Origin: Paenibacillus timonensis
GTDB lineage: Bacteria; Bacillota; Bacilli; Paenibacillales; Paenibacillaceae
NCBI RefSeq assembly: GCF_022427145.1
Contig: NZ_JAKSXN010000035.1
Location: 1-61,378, forward strand
DNA: 61,378 bases
Reading direction: 5' to 3'
The notes below the pieces were generated by a model, which was not told the origin of the DNA, made no database searches, and saw only the letters and a list, made by a program, of their open reading frames with translations. Shown here piece by piece: positions 23,918 through 33,232 of the stretch (the first letter of the stretch is position 1; each line of letters starts with the position of its first letter). The position numbers were made by a program, and so were the translations under genes.

Positions 23918-26302
23918 TTACGCCCCGGCAGGCAGTTTCACCTGCACGCGGTAGGACTTGCCCGGCTGCACGTTCCGCAGCACGCCATCCGCCAGCAGCT
24001 CGCCTTCCGCGTACACCTCCGTCTGCGTCGCCGACGCATCCCGCCGAATCTCGACGTGCAGCGTAGCACCCCGGAATTCGCGCGTGACCGTCGCCTCACT
24101 CCAATGGTTCGGCAGTTGCGGATTCACGCGGATGCCGTCCTTCGTGCCCTGCACGCCAAACAGTCCGTCGATCAGGCAGCGGTACACCCACGGCACCGTC
24201 CCCGTGTTGAACAGGTGGCTGGAACGCCCCGCCGTACGCGGGAACTGGCGATAAGCGCCCCGGTAGTAGTTCGGGATGAACACCGGCAGTTGCCCCCGCT
24301 GCACGATATCCCGGGCATCCGGGCCGGGCAGCATCTTGCGCAGCAACCGGAACGCGTCCTCCCGCTCGCCCACGGCGTACAGGGCGTAGATGTAGAAGGC
24401 GGCGGCATGATTGTACACCGCGCCGTTCTCCGCCGAACCCGGGTGCTTCTGCGTCACCCGGCCGACGTCCTCGCGCATCGCCGTGTAGGAAGGAGCGAGC
24501 TTCTCCACGCCGTACGGCGTCTCCAACTGCTCGCGCACTGCCTGCATCAGCTTCGCGCGTTTCTCGTCATCGGCCGCGCCGCTCAGCATCGACCACCCCT
24601 GCGGGTTGATGAAGATCCGGCCTTCTTGGTCCGCGCTGACCCCAAACACGACGTTATCGTCGGTGATGCCCCGCGCATACCACTCGCCGTCCCAAAGGTA
24701 GCGGTTCACCGCATCGTTGGTCTCCCCGGCAGACGCCCGGTAATCCCGCGCGGCCTCCGGCCGCCCGCTGTTCTCACAAATGCCGGCCCACACCTGGAAC
24801 GCGTAGGCCGTGGCGATCGTCAACCAGCCGGACACGCCTTTGCCTTTGTAGCCGACCATGTTCATCGGGTCGCACCAGTCGCCTTGGTTGATGTAGTTCA
24901 GCCCCCGCTCGTCGCGGTCGTTCATCAGCCAGCGCATCGCTTTGTCCACATGGACATGAACGGGCTCGGCCTCCCCGCTGTCGGCATAAGCGACCTTCTC
25001 CTCCAGAATGGAGTAATCTCCCGTTTCGTCCAAATACGTGCTTAGGCAGATCGGCAGCCAGACGCAATGGTCCGTATGCGGCACTTGATTGATGTATTTC
25101 AGCTCGGCGTCCGGATGCAGCACGATCCCGTCCGGCATGGCGCCGTTTGCCTTTTGCTGGCCTAGCGCCGTCAGGAACGAAGCCCGCGCCACCTGCGGCT
25201 TGATGTAGCTCATGCCCATATGATCCTGCAAATAATTGCGGGTCTGCGGATCGGTGGTCAAGCGGTTCGTTTGCCCGTGATAATAAATTTGCCGCGGCAG
25301 CCAGCGATTGACGAACAGATCGAGATCCTTGTCGGGGGTAGAGATCGTCAGGCAGCCTCGCCCCTCCCGGATATACCGGTCATATTCGCGTTCAGCCGAC
25401 ACATAGCCGTCCTCGCCCGGCCCGCCGGCCTTGCCGAAATACGTTTCCCGAATTTGCGCGATTTCCCGCTCTTCCCGGGCCGGTCCGAACAGGAAGCGGT
25501 ATTCCCGCGTTTCGCCGGCCGCCAGCTCCATCCGGTATTGCATGACCGCAACCGGCGTTTCGTAACGTGCGTCCCCCTTCGCGAGTTCCGCCTGTTCCAG
25601 CGCGGACGGGCTAGTGATCCCGCCTTCCCCCTCGAACGCTTCCTGGTTCACCTCCCAGGCAACCGGCGCTTGTTCGGCAATCAGGAACGTTTTGTCGCGG
25701 AAAAATTTGATCTTGTCGTAATCCTGATATTTCTGATACGGCGTCACCGAAGAGCAGACGATCGCCTGCAGGTCCTGACGGTATTCGCCGGATTGATTCA
25801 TCCAAGACATATATCCAACGGTAAAGTAAGGGTAGACGCTTAGCTTCCGCGCCCGCTTCGACACGTTCGTCACCTTGACGCGCCAGAGCTCGAGCGGATC
25901 TTCCTTTGGCAAGCTGAGGCTCATTTCGATCAACACGCCCTGATGCTCCACCTTCCAGACGATCCGGCTCTGGCCCAAGGCAAAGGAGTAGCTGTCGGTC
26001 TTCACCCGCACGGGTTCGTACGGGGCAGAAAAAACGCTTTCGCTTTCCTCGTCCTTCACAAACACGAAACGGCCCGGGTGATGCGCGTAGTACGGCTGTT
26101 CCGGCTGCATGAACGTCTTCGCTTCCAGGTTCGGCGCATGCGAATACTTCGCCGGTTCCGGCTGCATGAACTGGGCGACCGCATATCCGCGGCAGTTCAT
26201 GTGAATCATCATCGTCTCGTTCCATAGGAATCCCGACGCCTTAGGCAGGAGCGTAGGGCTCAGCAACTCGTAGAATTCCTGGTCCTCCGTGGCTCTGAAC
26301 AT
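23918..26302 (-). CDS. GH94-family glycoside phosphorylase
   Basis: 794 aa, cellobiose/chitobiose phosphorylase type. Residues 1-300 form the beta-sandwich, and 310-760 the (alpha/alpha)6 barrel with the catalytic-acid motif GDWCDPMN (D478). QDHMGMSYIKPQVARA and GSAENGAVYNHAAAFYIYAL fit the phosphate and substrate sides. It splits a beta-disaccharide with phosphate into a sugar-1-phosphate and a free sugar. Which disaccharide is open. No signal peptide: cytoplasmic, used after uptake. Likely catabolite controlled (see promoter), and next to an acetylesterase for sugar deacetylation. Confidence 0.88.
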   Translation of the reverse strand: MFRATEDQEFYELLSPTLLPKASGFLWNETMMIHMNCRGYAVAQFMQPEPAKYSHAPNLEAKTFMQPEQPYYAHHPGRFVFVKDEESESVFSAPYEPVRVKTDSYSFALGQSRIVWKVEHQGVLIEMSLSLPKEDPLELWRVKVTNVSKRARKLSVYPYFTVGYMSWMNQSGEYRQDLQAIVCSSVTPYQKYQDYDKIKFFRDKTFLIAEQAPVAWEVNQEAFEGEGGITSPSALEQAELAKGDARYETPVAVMQYRMELAAGETREYRFLFGPAREEREIAQIRETYFGKAGGPGEDGYVSAEREYDRYIREGRGCLTISTPDKDLDLFVNRWLPRQIYYHGQTNRLTTDPQTRNYLQDHMGMSYIKPQVARASFLTALGQQKANGAMPDGIVLHPDAELKYINQVPHTDHCVWLPICLSTYLDETGDYSILEEKVAYADSGEAEPVHVHVDKAMRWLMNDRDERGLNYINQGDWCDPMNMVGYKGKGVSGWLTIATAYAFQVWAGICENSGRPEAARDYRASAGETNDAVNRYLWDGEWYARGITDDNVVFGVSADQEGRIFINPQGWSMLSGAADDEKRAKLMQAVREQLETPYGVEKLAPSYTAMREDVGRVTQKHPGSAENGAVYNHAAAFYIYALYAVGEREDAFRLLRKMLPGPDARDIVQRGQLPVFIPNYYRGAYRQFPRTAGRSSHLFNTGTVPWVYRCLIDGLFGVQGTKDGIRVNPQLPNHWSEATVTREFRGATLHVEIRRDASATQTEVYAEGELLADGVLRNVQPGKSYRVQVKLPAGA

Positions 26303-26354
26303 GATTTCAACCTCTTTTCCGCGTAATCTTGTCTACTTGTCTACAACTAAGTTC

Positions 26355-26392
26355 ATTATACAACGGAACACCGTTTTTTAAAGCGTTTTCTC
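26355..26392 (-). promoter_or_regulatory. GH94 promoter with cre-like element
   Basis: Minus strand TATAAT (26355-26360) with a weak CTTTAA -35. The -35 overlaps TAAAGCGTTTTCTC (26379-26392, plus-strand reading), a partial match to the CcpA cre consensus. The same 14-mer precedes the MATE gene. A repeated GTAGACAAG pair lies between promoter and start and could bind a GntR-type repressor. Confidence 0.45.
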
Positions 26393-26405
26393 CCATTTCG
26401 CGCAC

Positions 26406-26443
26406 AAAAAAAGAGCCAAATTTCGCCGGGACGAAATTGACTC
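26406..26443 (-). terminator. Terminator after the Gly/Tyr-rich small protein gene
   Basis: GAGCCAAATTTCG / CGAAATTGACTC stem (one mismatch) followed on the minus strand by seven T. Confidence 0.9.
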
Positions 26444-26474
26444 GGATGGACACAGGAACGCACCAGCTTCTTTA

Positions 26475-26867
26475 TTAGATAAACAGAAACGGGATCAGGA
26501 ACAGCAAAGCAAGCGCCGCCCAATCAAACGCATACGCGCCGTAGCCATACCCCGGATATCCTCCGTAACCCGGATATCCCGGTCCGTAACCAAACGCTTT
26601 CGTTTGCGCCTGGGCGTCGGCTTTGGTCACGGCTTTATGGGCGCCTTTGGTTTTGGACTTCAGCTGCTGCAGTTGCTTCTTGGCTTTGGCGGGCTGGGTG
26701 GAGAGAACGTTGGCTTCCGAAGTGTACCCCCCGTTCAGTTGGATGCCGTTCTCGTTAACGTCGGTGATCGTGCCGATGTAATAGCGGCCGTCCCGAAGTA
26801 CGGCGCATACGGTCTTGCCGATGTGCGGTTTGCAAGCGTCTACGCCAAGCGGATAGATCTGCTGCAT
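26475..26867 (-). CDS. Small protein with SH3/Sm-like core and Gly-Tyr-rich C terminus
   Basis: 130 aa from the ATG 11 nt after GGGGAGG. Residues 10-50 (IGKTVCAVLRDGRYYIGTI) look like a small beta-barrel. A Lys/Gln/Ala linker follows, then a low-complexity run of GYP and GYG (about 94-115), and a terminal hydrophobic segment ALALLFLIPFLFI that may insert in a membrane. Such composition is common in spore-coat and envelope proteins of this group, but no named family is recognised. Single-gene unit. Confidence 0.7.
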   Translation of the reverse strand: MQQIYPLGVDACKPHIGKTVCAVLRDGRYYIGTITDVNENGIQLNGGYTSEANVLSTQPAKAKKQLQQLKSKTKGAHKAVTKADAQAQTKAFGYGPGYPGYGGYPGYGYGAYAFDWAALALLFLIPFLFI

Positions 26868-27074
26868 GGACTCGTGCCTCCCCTCTCGAATGCTCATTTA
26901 TCCTATTCGCGGCCCGGAGTTTTGCACAGGGCGGATGTCCCGGTCCTTGGAATAAATTCATTCGCCCGGGGCTCCTCCCGGGGTGGGAGCCTATCTTAAT
27001 CGCGCCGGAGACGCGGCGGCATATTCTGCTGTTGAGAGGAGTGGCGGAGCTTCATAAAGGAGGGCAACGAAGGG

Positions 27075-27845
27075 ATGAATTATCACGAAATCATCGCCGC
27101 CGTCGGAGAAGGCTCGGCGCATCCGGGAGGCTATCCGGGAACCGTCGACTTTATCCGGTTTGCCGGCATTACACCGGGACTTCGGGTGCTGGAGGTGGGA
27201 TGCGGAACGGGCAGGACGGCCTGTCTGCTGGCCCAGCTGGGAGCACAGGTCACGGCTCTGGATCAAAGCATTGTCATGCTCGAAAAAGCCGAGCGCCGGG
27301 CGCAGCAGCAACAATTGCAAATCCAATGGATTCAAGGCGATATCACCGCCATCCCGCTGCGTTCGGACACTTATGATGCCGTGTTCGCCGAGTCGGTAAC
27401 GGTGTTCGCCGCCGATCCGGTGAAGGCTTTTCGCGAATATCACCGCGTCCTGCGCAAAGGCGGGCAAGCGTGGGACCGTGAGCTGTTCCGGACGCAGCCC
27501 CATCCGGCGCTGGAGCGGGAGATGCGCGAGCTGTACGGCAATCCGCATTTGCCGGACGCCGCCGCGTGGATGCGGATGCTTCAGGACGCCGGTTTCCGCA
27601 CCATTCGGCAGTGGGAGCCGGGGGCTGGGGCCGATGAGAGCGAAAAAAGCAGTAGCTCGATTCTGAGCCAAGGCCAGGGCGGGGTATCGACCTTCGATTG
27701 GCAGAACGCCTGGGACCCGCATCGCATTCTCGACCTGGAAGCGCTGCAGGATCCCGACGTCCGGACGTTCTTCAAAGAAAACGAAGCCTTTCTGCAGCGC
27801 TACCGGGCGCATCTGTCCTACGGCGTGTTTATTGCGGAGAAATAA
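27075..27845 (+). CDS. Class I SAM-dependent methyltransferase
   Basis: 256 aa. The SAM-binding motif I is VLEVGCGTGRTACLLAQLG (about residue 38). Motif II is ALDQSIVMLEKAE; motif III region QGDITAIPLRSDTYDAVFAE. The C-terminal half is a cap with no recognisable substrate signature. The ribosome site AAGGAGGG sits well upstream of the ATG. The 3' end overlaps that of the converging MFS gene by 17 bp, so no terminator separates them. Confidence 0.85.
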   Translation: MNYHEIIAAVGEGSAHPGGYPGTVDFIRFAGITPGLRVLEVGCGTGRTACLLAQLGAQVTALDQSIVMLEKAERRAQQQQLQIQWIQGDITAIPLRSDTYDAVFAESVTVFAADPVKAFREYHRVLRKGGQAWDRELFRTQPHPALEREMRELYGNPHLPDAAAWMRMLQDAGFRTIRQWEPGAGADESEKSSSSILSQGQGGVSTFDWQNAWDPHRILDLEALQDPDVRTFFKENEAFLQRYRAHLSYGVFIAEK

Positions 27846-29052
27846 CGCCCTCCTGCGAGGCACGGCTTCGTGCATTAAGAAAGACGTTTAACCGCTCGGA
27901 GAACAGCCACATTGCCGCAGCCGACAGTACGATGTACACCGGGAACACGCCGATCGTCGAGTGCGAAGCCAGGAACCCGAGCAGCGGCGGCATAAACGTG
28001 CTGCCGGTATAGGCTACGGCCATCTGGTAACCCATGATGGTCTGGGATTGCCGTTTGCCGAAGCGGACCGGGGTTTCATGCAGCATGCACGGATAGATCG
28101 GAGCAAGGCCCAGCCCGATGATCAGGAAGCCGGCCAGCGACAGGATCGCAGGCAACGGCAGGACCAGAAGCGCCGCCCCGATCAGGGCGATGATCTGACC
28201 GGTGCGGATCATGACGCGATTGCTTACTTTAAACGTGACGAATCCGGCAATGAAACGGCCGACGGTGATGCCGGCGAAATACAGCGAGACCCAGCTGGCG
28301 GCCGTTGCGGCATCGATGCCTTTGATGCCGACGAGATAGCTGCTGCCCCACAGGCCCACCGTCGCTTCCACCCCGCAATAGAACAGAAACGAAACGAGTG
28401 CCAGCTTGACGCCGGGAATCCGCAGCGGTTTCACCGGACCGGCGTCCGGCTGCTCCGCTTCCATTTCGCTTAGTTCTTCCTTCCGGGAATCGCCGGCGGC
28501 CTGGGCAACTCGGTCCCACAGCGGCAGCGTGAAGAATAAAACCACGACCAGCGCGAATTGAATAATCGACACGGTTAAGTACCCGTTACGCCAATGGCCG
28601 CCGCCGGAGATGAACCCGGCCATTATGACCGGTCCCAGCGTCGCGCCGACGCCCCAGAAGCAGTGCAGCCAGCTCATGTGATGTGCTTTGTAGTGCGCGG
28701 CCACGTAGTTGTTGAGGCCGGCGTCAACCGACCCGGCGCCCAATCCAAGCGGGATCGCGCAGACGCCCAGCCAGAACACCGAGGGCGCCGCCGAATAGCC
28801 AAGCAAAGCCGCGGCCGTCATGAGACAGCTCACCAGCGTGACTTTGCCCGTGCCAAACCGGCGAAGCACCGCGCCGCTGGCCAAGCTTGACACGATCGTA
28901 CCGGCCGCGACGATCATGAATAATACGCCGGCGGTGCCGAGCGGCGCGTTCAGGTCGCCCCGGATGATCGGCCAGGCCGAGCCCAGCAGCGAGTCGGGCA
29001 GACCCAGACTGATAAATGCCAAATAGATGATCAACAAAAAGAATGTAGCCAT
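27829..29052 (-). CDS. MFS transporter
   Basis: 407 aa with about 12 membrane helices and a charged central loop near residues 190-215. It starts FLLIIYLAFISLGLPDSLLGSAWP, then VLRRFGTGKVTL between helices 2 and 3 and HYKAHHMSWLHCFWGVGATLGP, typical of the FucP-like sugar:H+ symporter branch. The substrate is probably a sugar or related compound, unproved. A ROK-family regulator gene lies 38 bp upstream on the same strand and probably controls it; the pair looks like one operon. Confidence 0.87.
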   Translation of the reverse strand: MATFFLLIIYLAFISLGLPDSLLGSAWPIIRGDLNAPLGTAGVLFMIVAAGTIVSSLASGAVLRRFGTGKVTLVSCLMTAAALLGYSAAPSVFWLGVCAIPLGLGAGSVDAGLNNYVAAHYKAHHMSWLHCFWGVGATLGPVIMAGFISGGGHWRNGYLTVSIIQFALVVVLFFTLPLWDRVAQAAGDSRKEELSEMEAEQPDAGPVKPLRIPGVKLALVSFLFYCGVEATVGLWGSSYLVGIKGIDAATAASWVSLYFAGITVGRFIAGFVTFKVSNRVMIRTGQIIALIGAALLVLPLPAILSLAGFLIIGLGLAPIYPCMLHETPVRFGKRQSQTIMGYQMAVAYTGSTFMPPLLGFLASHSTIGVFPVYIVLSAAAMWLFSERLNVFLNARSRASQEGVISPQ

Positions 29053-29090
29053 AGGGTTCTCCTTCTCCTATCCGGTGTTGAAATGAATGC

Positions 29091-30110
29091 TTAAATCATC
29101 AGGGTCAGCCCCAAATGCGTAAGGCCGGTCAAATAATCCCGCCGCCAATCGCTCATCATCAGGCGCGGCAGATGCTCGGACGGAACGTATAGCGCGCTCT
29201 TTGCCTTGATGTCGTTCAGCAAGGACACGCTGACTTCATCATGGCAGAACACCACCGTATGCGGGTTGATCAGCGCGGTGCACGCCGCGATCAGGCGGCT
29301 GACGGCATCCGCTCCCGCGGCATCCACTCTCGCAATCCCTGCCCCCGTCTGGGGTCGGGGCGCCAACGCCTGCCCGAAATTCCGTTCCTCGTATTGGGGG
29401 ACGTAATAAACCTCACCCGAGAAGAACGTACTGCCCCGAACAACGTCGCCGTTGATCAGGATCCCTGCCCCCGGCCCGTTCTGCCCGAAATAGAGGTAGA
29501 CCAGCGACGGGTTGTCGCGCGTATCGTGGGTGTGGTAATACCCCAGCACTGCGGCATTCATATCGTTCTCCACGACGGTAGGCAACCCAAACCGTTTCTC
29601 GAGGGCGTTCTTCAGATCGAAGTTTTGAAGCGCATCGTAGGCGGGGATATGAATGATCCGCCCCTGATTAACCGCCCCCGGTACGCCGATCGCCAGCGAC
29701 CGGATCTTTGGAAACCGCCCCATGAGCCCCTCGATCAACTCGGCCAAGCTATCGCCTGCATCGGCCAACACGCCGGGCGCTCGGCCCTCCTCCTTCACTT
29801 CCCCGTTGCAATCGTAAATGACGTAATTTGATTCCGTCCGCTCCAGAAACACGGCAAGCCCCAGCATAAATTCCGGATTGTACGCGTATCGCTCCGCCCG
29901 CCTGCCGCCGCTGGAGTCATCCATCCCGGCGACTGTAACCTCCCCGGCCTCCTTCATTTCGGCCAGAAACTTGCTAACGGTCGGAAAGCTAACGCCCAGC
30001 TTCCCGCTCAGCTCCGCTTTCGTTGCGCTGCCCATGGCCAACAGGGCGGAACGGATCCCGCTGCGGATCATCTGCTTCATCTCTTTGGGCGTAGCCGGCA
30101 TCTCGCTCAT
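29091..30110 (-). CDS. ROK-family transcriptional regulator
   Basis: 339 aa. N-terminal winged helix (about 10-75: KAELSGKLGVSFPTVSKFLAEM) followed by an ASKHA ROK domain: AIGVPGAVNQGRIIHIP, VENDMNAAVLGYY and YLYFGQNGPGAGILINGDVVRG. The zinc CxCGxxGC motif of ROK kinases is absent, so it is a regulator rather than an active kinase. The ligand is probably a sugar carried by the MFS protein encoded just downstream. ATG preceded by GGAGG. Confidence 0.86.
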   Translation of the reverse strand: MSEMPATPKEMKQMIRSGIRSALLAMGSATKAELSGKLGVSFPTVSKFLAEMKEAGEVTVAGMDDSSGGRRAERYAYNPEFMLGLAVFLERTESNYVIYDCNGEVKEEGRAPGVLADAGDSLAELIEGLMGRFPKIRSLAIGVPGAVNQGRIIHIPAYDALQNFDLKNALEKRFGLPTVVENDMNAAVLGYYHTHDTRDNPSLVYLYFGQNGPGAGILINGDVVRGSTFFSGEVYYVPQYEERNFGQALAPRPQTGAGIARVDAAGADAVSRLIAACTALINPHTVVFCHDEVSVSLLNDIKAKSALYVPSEHLPRLMMSDWRRDYLTGLTHLGLTLMI

Positions 30111-30208
30111 CAGGCTCCTCCTACTTTTTAAACATCTTTAATAAGTTACCATCAGAGTACCACAACCAAATGGGGAGAGGAAGGGGGGCGGAAGAAATTT
30201 TCTATATT

Positions 30209-30745
30209 CTAGGGCTCGTATTCGCTTAGCTTCCCCTCATAGACGAGATGCAGCCGGTCGCACTGCCGGAAATCGTCCGGCGTGACCAGCGCGGGCAGCT
30301 TGTTCCACAGCTTGATCCCCGACCGCTCCAGGATTTCCGCCACGAATTGCGAGCAGAAATAGGAGTTGCTGAACTCAATCGGCTCCTTCAAAGCGATGCC
30401 GATCACGCCGAGGATGTTGTACAGGAACTTTTGCCGCTTGCGGATAAACAGCTGGAGCACGCGCTCCATTTTCTCCACCTCGCGCGGGGTGACCTTCAGC
30501 TCGTAAATGACGCAGGTCGTGTTCGGATATTTGCTGAACGTGCCGGTCTTGATGTCCTCTTTCACGAAACCGCCGTTCAGCGGGTTGTTCGGATGCTTCC
30601 GCCCGAAGCTGTACAGCTCCGACAGCTCGCGATTAAACGAGATCGAGGCATGGTTGTAAGGGGCCCTCGTGTATCCCTTGATCATTTTGGTAAAGAGCGT
30701 ACCCGTATTCGTTAGCAAAATAAACACCGAGCGATCCGCAACCAT
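30209..30745 (-). CDS. YiiX/YaeF-type permuted papain-like amidase
   Basis: 178 aa from the ATG 11 nt after AAGGGG (a TTG 9 nt earlier is too close to that site). Circularly permuted NlpC/P60 layout: the histidine comes first, in APYNHASISF, and the cysteine late, in NSYFCSQFVAEIL. Bacterial members are lipid or peptide amidases and often sit near envelope genes. No signal peptide. Divergent from the CDP-alcohol enzyme gene 105 bp away, which may hint at a lipid context (inference). Confidence 0.75.
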   Translation of the reverse strand: MVADRSVFILLTNTGTLFTKMIKGYTRAPYNHASISFNRELSELYSFGRKHPNNPLNGGFVKEDIKTGTFSKYPNTTCVIYELKVTPREVEKMERVLQLFIRKRQKFLYNILGVIGIALKEPIEFSNSYFCSQFVAEILERSGIKLWNKLPALVTPDDFRQCDRLHLVYEGKLSEYEP

Positions 30746-30850
30746 CGACTTCAATTCCCCTTATCACGGTAGACTATTTGTAGACTATTGCTCCATAATA
30801 ACATATGATTCCTTTGGTGGAATCTACCTCCTGAGGAAGTTGGGATTTGG

Positions 30851-31768
30851 ATGATGAACAACCTGCAATGGACGATGATCGTCATCTTCGTGGCCCTGGC
30901 GGCCATTCATACCGTATGTTTCGTCCTGGACCGGAAGCATCCCGGCAAGGCGTATTCGGCTTTTCGGCAACGCCTGCGCACCTGGTGGGGCATGTGGCTG
31001 ATCCTCTGCCTGGCGACCTTGTTTAATCCGGTCGTTTCGCTGCTGGGGGTGATGCTGCTGTCTTTTTTCGCGTTAAAAGAATACTTCTCCATGATCCGGT
31101 CACGCAAATCCGAGCGCCGATTGTACCTATGGGCGTATCTGGCGATTCCGGCCCAGTTCTACTGGGTTTTGATCGAGTGGTACGGCATGTTTATCGTTTT
31201 TATCCCGGTGTACGTGTTCCTGTTCCTGCCGCTTCCCCGCATGATCAACAAGGGAACGGCCGGGTTCTTGCGCAGCGTGAGCCGGGTTCAATGGGGACTG
31301 ATGCTGATGGTGTTCGGTCTCAGCCACCTCGCATATTTCCCGTTCGCCACGCCGCAGTATGGGGCGGGTCTTGTCCTGTATCTCGTCGTCCTGACCCAAC
31401 TGAACGATATCGTCCATTATGCGGCTTCGTCGTATATCGGCAAACGCAAGGTCGTGCCGACGGCCAATCCGTTCGTGACGTGGGAGGGCTTTGCCTGCTC
31501 ATTCGCGGTGACTTCCATCGCGGCTTACTTCCTAGCTCCGATCCTGACGCCGCTCGACGCCCCGTTTGGCCTGTTCGCAGGGATGCTGATCGGGCTGGGC
31601 GGCTTTATCGGCAGCACCACCGTCTCCGTCCTAAAGCGGGATTTGCTGATCGGCGACGACGACAAGGCGCAGGCATTGAAGAAGAGCTACCTGAGCCTGG
31701 TCGACAGCTTGACGTATACGTCGCCGGTCTTTTTTCACGTGACGCGGTATTTCTTTGATTTCATGTAA
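30851..31768 (+). CDS. Phosphatidate cytidylyltransferase-family membrane protein (CdsA-like)
   Basis: 305 aa with about eight helices. The C-terminal CTP-transferase signature is visible: GGFIGSTTVSVLKRDLLIGDD, then SYLSLVDSLTYTSPVFFH, matching the S-x7-KR-x4-KD-x4-(P)GHGG-x2-DR(x)D pattern only in part: LVDSLTYTSP replaces the usual GH-G-DR-D tail. It may be a divergent CDP-DAG synthase or a related phospholipid-head enzyme. No good second copy to compare in the window. The ribosome site GAGG is 14 nt before ATG, a weak start. Confidence 0.75.
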   Translation: MMNNLQWTMIVIFVALAAIHTVCFVLDRKHPGKAYSAFRQRLRTWWGMWLILCLATLFNPVVSLLGVMLLSFFALKEYFSMIRSRKSERRLYLWAYLAIPAQFYWVLIEWYGMFIVFIPVYVFLFLPLPRMINKGTAGFLRSVSRVQWGLMLMVFGLSHLAYFPFATPQYGAGLVLYLVVLTQLNDIVHYAASSYIGKRKVVPTANPFVTWEGFACSFAVTSIAAYFLAPILTPLDAPFGLFAGMLIGLGGFIGSTTVSVLKRDLLIGDDDKAQALKKSYLSLVDSLTYTSPVFFHVTRYFFDFM

Positions 31769-31813
31769 AGGAGGAACGACCCCATGGTGACCGTTATGCG
31801 GGGCTGCCGCCCC

Positions 31814-32530
31814 TTATTCAAACTGAAATTGCGCTTCAAGCGCGGCGCTCGCCGGGGGCAGCTCGATTCCTTGTTCCCAGAGCAGGATCGGCTCTTCCGG
31901 AGGCCCGTAATAGATCGCCCGGACGTCTGCGGACTTGCCCGCCGCCTTCCGGTTCGCGCGAATCTGGTCCAGATTGAGGGTGTCGTACGTATTGGCCAGG
32001 GAAATGTCGGCGAATTTCCGCGTTTTGATCAGCGGACGCATCGGAACCAAGTATAAACGGTCGTCGTCCCATACCCCTTTGACCTGGTTAACCGCGTAAC
32101 CGTCCGTCATTTTGACGTGATAGGCGATTCTTCCGTTCTGCAGTCGGCTCACCTCCGTAATCTGAATGACTTTCGAAGGAACCCGCGTGACATTCCATTC
32201 GGTTAAGCCGAGATAAACCAAGCATAGCAAGGCGCAGGCCGCCGCAGCCAGCAGAAATCCCCTTACGAAGGCAAACGTCTTGGACCTTTTCCAGGAGACC
32301 TGGATCCGTCTTAACCCATTCTCCTCCAGTTCCCGTGCGTTCCTGTCTGTGCCCGCCTTGGCTTCGGGCAAAGGCAACGCGATGTCCCGGCTCATTTGCT
32401 CCAACAGTCCTCGGCATTCGGCACACCCGGAAAGATGCTCCTCCACCAAGGCACGGGAAGCCGGGCTGCACACCTTGTCGCAATAGAGCGGCAACAAATC
32501 CCCCATGACCTCGCAAGAGATCCGGCTCAT
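31814..32530 (-). CDS. Anti-sigma factor with zinc-finger-like N terminus
   Basis: 238 aa from the ATG that overlaps the sigma-factor stop (ATGA). The first 50 residues carry the zf-HC2 pattern: CEVMGDLLPLYCDKVC, then EEHLSGCAECRGLL (H-x3-C-x2-C). One membrane helix follows at about 85-107 (FLLAAAACALLCLVYLGL), leaving a 130-residue domain outside. It should hold the partner ECF sigma at the membrane until a signal arrives. The signal is unknown. Confidence 0.87.
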   Translation of the reverse strand: MSRISCEVMGDLLPLYCDKVCSPASRALVEEHLSGCAECRGLLEQMSRDIALPLPEAKAGTDRNARELEENGLRRIQVSWKRSKTFAFVRGFLLAAAACALLCLVYLGLTEWNVTRVPSKVIQITEVSRLQNGRIAYHVKMTDGYAVNQVKGVWDDDRLYLVPMRPLIKTRKFADISLANTYDTLNLDQIRANRKAAGKSADVRAIYYGPPEEPILLWEQGIELPPASAALEAQFQFE

Positions 32531-33015
32531 CCTTCTTCCTCCTTCCATAAAGCTCTGATTTGGAGCTTGGCGCGGTGAAAGGTCACCCGGGCCCAGCTCT
32601 CCGTTCTTCCGAAAATTTGGGCGATATGATCGAACGATAATTCCCCGAAAACCCTTAACGTAAACACTTCCTTATAGGGTTCGTCCAGGCCGTGCAGCAG
32701 CTTATGCAGGTACAGGGCTTCCGTCTTGTCGACGAACCGCTGCTCGAAGTTCATCCCTCCGTCTGCCTGTTCCAAGTTTCCCTCCGGGTCTAGCCTTCGC
32801 TGCTTGTCCAAATAAGTGAAATAGGTGTTCTTGGCAATTTGGCACAGCCATACGCTGATTTTGCTGGAACCCTGGAAACGGTCTAGCTGCTGGAGCGCCT
32901 TAAAAAACGTCTCCTGCGTAATCTCCTCCGCCACCAGCTCATTTCGGCTTAACGACAAGACAAACCGGTACACGTCCCGAAAATAGGCCTCATAAATTTG
33001 CTCAAGTTCGTCCAA
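32527..33015 (-). CDS. ECF sigma factor (SigX-like)
   Basis: 162 aa, region 2 (YRFVLSLSRNELVAEEITQETFFKALQ) and region 4 (YKEVFTLRVFGELSFDHIAQIFGRTESWARVTFHRAK) clear. It directs RNA polymerase to an ECF-type promoter. Translation is coupled to the anti-sigma gene by ATGA. A possible target promoter lies just upstream, so it probably makes its own operon. Confidence 0.92.
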   Translation of the reverse strand: MDELEQIYEAYFRDVYRFVLSLSRNELVAEEITQETFFKALQQLDRFQGSSKISVWLCQIAKNTYFTYLDKQRRLDPEGNLEQADGGMNFEQRFVDKTEALYLHKLLHGLDEPYKEVFTLRVFGELSFDHIAQIFGRTESWARVTFHRAKLQIRALWKEEEG

Positions 33016-33038
33016 GGATTCACCACCTTACCCAACAT

Positions 33039-33066
33039 AAGACTCGCGAATCGCGATTTCGTTACA
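33039..33066 (-). promoter_or_regulatory. Candidate autoregulated ECF promoter
   Basis: Minus strand TGTAAC (33061-33066)-N16-AGTCTT (33039-33044), close to the SigX/SigW-type TGTAAC ... CGTCTA, about 25 bp before the sigma-factor start. The -10 is not perfect. Confidence 0.4.
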
Positions 33067-33232
33067 AGCAAAATGTATAAAAAAACGGCTCCCCCCTCAG
33101 ACGCAAACCGTCCTCGGGCCAAGCCGCTTTCTGTTTGCTTAGCGCTTACCGCTTGTCGACTTGCCGCCTAACGCTGAGCACCTAACACTTACCGGCCGTT
33201 CGCTTGCCTGCCGGCGACCGCGTTTGCGCCGT

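Noticed and set aside
26953..26993. CCCGGGG hairpins before the methyltransferase as a riboswitch
   Set aside because: Short G+C stem only, without conserved loops of any known riboswitch; it may be a plain hairpin.
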